The notes beneath the pieces are model-generated. The model saw only the letters and a list, made by a program, of their open reading frames with translations. It was not told the origin of the DNA and made no database searches. A stretch of 64,000 bases of DNA from UBA8106 sp964569695 (GTDB lineage: Bacteria > Acidobacteriota > Vicinamibacteria > Vicinamibacterales > UBA823): assembly GCA_964569695.1 (NCBI GenBank), contig CAZMUA010000009.1:62001-126000 (forward strand), written 5' to 3'. A program made the position numbers and the translations under genes. Shown here piece after piece: positions 62,527-64,000 of this stretch (its first letter is position 1; the number at the start of each line of letters is the position of its first letter).

Positions 62527-63651
62527 GTGCTTGGAGCCTTCATTCTTATGCTGTTAATCAGTCGCGTGTTTTTCCTATTGGTTCTAGCAATTCCAGCGAA
62601 TGCTTCTACAGAACCATTCAAATTGGGCACTTTTGAATATGAAGGACGAGAGCTTTTGGGTGTTGTCTTACGTGATCAGCATGTCATCGATTTAGCGATC
62701 GCCAACACTTCTATGGAGCGACATGAGCCACTATGGGTAAAGTTACCGATGCCGGTCGACATGAAGGAGTTGATTGGTCGCTATGAGATAGGTTTGCGGG
62801 ACCGTATTCATGCGATCGTCGATGCTGTCGTTCCTACGATTGACTCTTCAAGAAAGTTGAGCTATGTGTACGACCTTTCGGAATTGCACATCTTTCCACC
62901 AGTCAAACCAAACGTTGTTCTCTCCGCAGCGCTCAACTATCGGGAACACATGACGGAGATGACCACTGGTATAGCTGCGGAGATGTCTGATGCCAGCGCT
63001 GTGGATGGTGCTCCTCAGTCGATGGACCATTTTTGGGAGCGAGAAGCTAGCGATACACGACAGAATCCCTATTTGTTTAATAAGCCAGCCAGCATCGTGA
63101 TTGGAGATGGCGATCCAATTTTATTAAAACCTGAGCGGGAACAGATAGATTGGGAATGTGAATTTGCAATCGTAATTGGGCAACCGGCAAGTCATCTTCC
63201 GCTTGAGGAAGCTCGACAACATATTTTTGGATACACGATGATGAACGATGTGGGCGATCGAGAAGGCCGTGGCGATAATCGCTATGGATCAGATTGGTTG
63301 GTGTGGAAAGGAAGTGATACGTTTGCACCACTTGGACCATTTATTGTACCAGCTGAATTCGTGGAAAATCCTCACACTCTTGACATTCAGTTTCGCCTTT
63401 CTGGGGAACTAATGCAGGATGCGAATACGGAATTGATGCAGCATAGTGTCGACGAGTTGGTTCAATTTGTTTCGAACAATATTATTTTAAAACCTGGCGA
63501 CGTAATCGCTACCGGGACCCCTGGTGGTGTTGGATACGCCAGAACACCGCCGGTGTTTATGGAGCCAGGAGATTTGGCTGAATGTTCGGTTGAGGGAATA
63601 GGAACGCTGACGAATCCAATTATGCGGTGGGAAGATGTGATGCCTCGTTAG
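62527..63651 (+). CDS. Exported fumarylacetoacetate-hydrolase family protein
   Basis: A 374-residue protein whose residues about 120-370 form a complete FAH domain: VLSAALNYREHM (near 137), NKPASIVIGDGDPI (near 185), the metal-binding DWECEFAIVIG (near 204), GYTMMNDVGDRE (near 231), WLVWKGSDTFAPLGPF (near 251) and ATGTPGGVG (near 328). Uniquely, a hydrophobic signal (about 3-27, ending ANAS) precedes it, so it is predicted to be periplasmic. The start is GTG 62527, or ATG 62548. FAH enzymes cleave or hydrate oxo-acids in aromatic degradation; the substrate is unknown. Confidence 0.85.
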   Translation: MLGAFILMLLISRVFFLLVLAIPANASTEPFKLGTFEYEGRELLGVVLRDQHVIDLAIANTSMERHEPLWVKLPMPVDMKELIGRYEIGLRDRIHAIVDAVVPTIDSSRKLSYVYDLSELHIFPPVKPNVVLSAALNYREHMTEMTTGIAAEMSDASAVDGAPQSMDHFWEREASDTRQNPYLFNKPASIVIGDGDPILLKPEREQIDWECEFAIVIGQPASHLPLEEARQHIFGYTMMNDVGDREGRGDNRYGSDWLVWKGSDTFAPLGPFIVPAEFVENPHTLDIQFRLSGELMQDANTELMQHSVDELVQFVSNNIILKPGDVIATGTPGGVGYARTPPVFMEPGDLAECSVEGIGTLTNPIMRWEDVMPR

Positions 63652-63721
63652 AAACTGTAGTACTAGTGTAGGTATGTCAAAAGTTATCTTTATGGGTTAT
63701 GACGTTGCAAAGTAGCGGGCG

Positions 63722-64000
63722 CTAGGTAAGTATTTGTGTAATGACATTTCCCGCTACATCGGTCAGTCGAAAATCACGACCTTGGAAACGATAGGTCAAT
63801 CGAGTGTGGTCGATTCCCAACAGATGAAGTGCTGTGGCATGAAGGTCGTGAACGTCAACTGGATCTTCAACAATATTGTACCCAAAGTCGTCTGTGCGAC
63901 CAACGGTCGTGCCACCCTTGATTCCACCGCCTGCCATCCACATCGTGAAGGCTCTTGGATGATGGTCGCGGCCAATAAATTTTGATTGGTTACGTCCTTC
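63722..64000 (-). CDS. DUF1501 family protein (C-terminal 92 residues; rest outside window)
   Basis: The minus-strand frame is open to the window edge and carries the end of a DUF1501 (sulfatase-like) protein: GRDHHPRAFTMWMAGGGIKGG, TDDFGYNIVEDPVDVHDLHATALHLLGIDH and FQGRDFRLTDV. These proteins are Tat-exported and usually paired with DUF1553 proteins, especially in Planctomycetes, Verrucomicrobia and Acidobacteria. The rest of the gene should lie just right of 64000. It is truncated only by the window edge. Confidence 0.92.
   Translation of the reverse strand, partial: EGRNQSKFIGRDHHPRAFTMWMAGGGIKGGTTVGRTDDFGYNIVEDPVDVHDLHATALHLLGIDHTRLTYRFQGRDFRLTDVAGNVITQILT

Overview
The window is an unbroken stretch of bacterial chromosome, densely packed with housekeeping genes. 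No insertion sequence, prophage, CRISPR array or rRNA was seen. The organism is Gram-negative: Kdo synthesis genes and lapB imply LPS, and several secreted proteins and periplasmic cytochromes are encoded. A LysW-type amino acid operon, a Rieske/split-cytochrome b/octaheme complex, a DUF1501 protein and secreted NHL and TPR proteins together suggest an uncultured, possibly marine, Acidobacteriota member (Vicinamibacteria-like). That placement is inference from gene content; no marker phylogeny could be run.

Layout. 1-4.7 kb: rplM (partial), an M24 peptidase, accB-accC and thiE. 4.7-7.5 kb: two sodium:amino-acid symporters (AgcS, NSS). 7.7-17.1 kb: folD, then a leftward block coaE, lapB, kdsD, kdsA, pyrG, kdsB, serA and a small cytochrome c; lapB and the kds genes build and regulate LPS. 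17.4-26.2 kb: icd, mdh, sucC, sucD, korA, korB, ndk, a DUF2905 protein and dcd, which form a ferredoxin-dependent TCA arc plus nucleotide genes. 26.2-32.8 kb: a respiratory complex operon (HEAT protein, Rieske, cytochrome b in two pieces, an eight-heme cytochrome with a coiled coil), closed by a clear terminator. 32.8-36.9 kb: glcDEF. 37-47.7 kb: pgi, lysE-like, NHL propeller, initiator tRNA-Met, ftsB-like, cutA, yqaA-like, metB-like, a DUF2007-RNase III fusion, an ATPase and purA. 47.8-55.2 kb: a phosphatase-superfamily protein whose parts are in permuted order, a HicB-like small protein, YtxJ-like, a MATE-like transporter, a TPR protein, a Ca/Na antiporter and an unknown secreted protein. 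55.2-60.6 kb: the complete lysWXYZJK operon. 60.7-64 kb: cstA, an exported FAA-hydrolase-family protein and the end of a DUF1501 gene.

The most interesting element is the leader of the lysW operon. A good promoter is followed within about 15 nt by a 31-codon ORF containing KRKRKR, then a strong intrinsic terminator 23 nt before lysW. This is the layout of a translation-coupled transcription attenuator. The alternating Lys and Arg codons suggest the operon senses both amino acids, which would fit a LysW pathway that makes both. Other points worth checking are the permuted phosphatase, the DUF2007-RNase III fusion, the octaheme coiled-coil cytochrome, and repeat or palindrome clusters in front of icd and purA.
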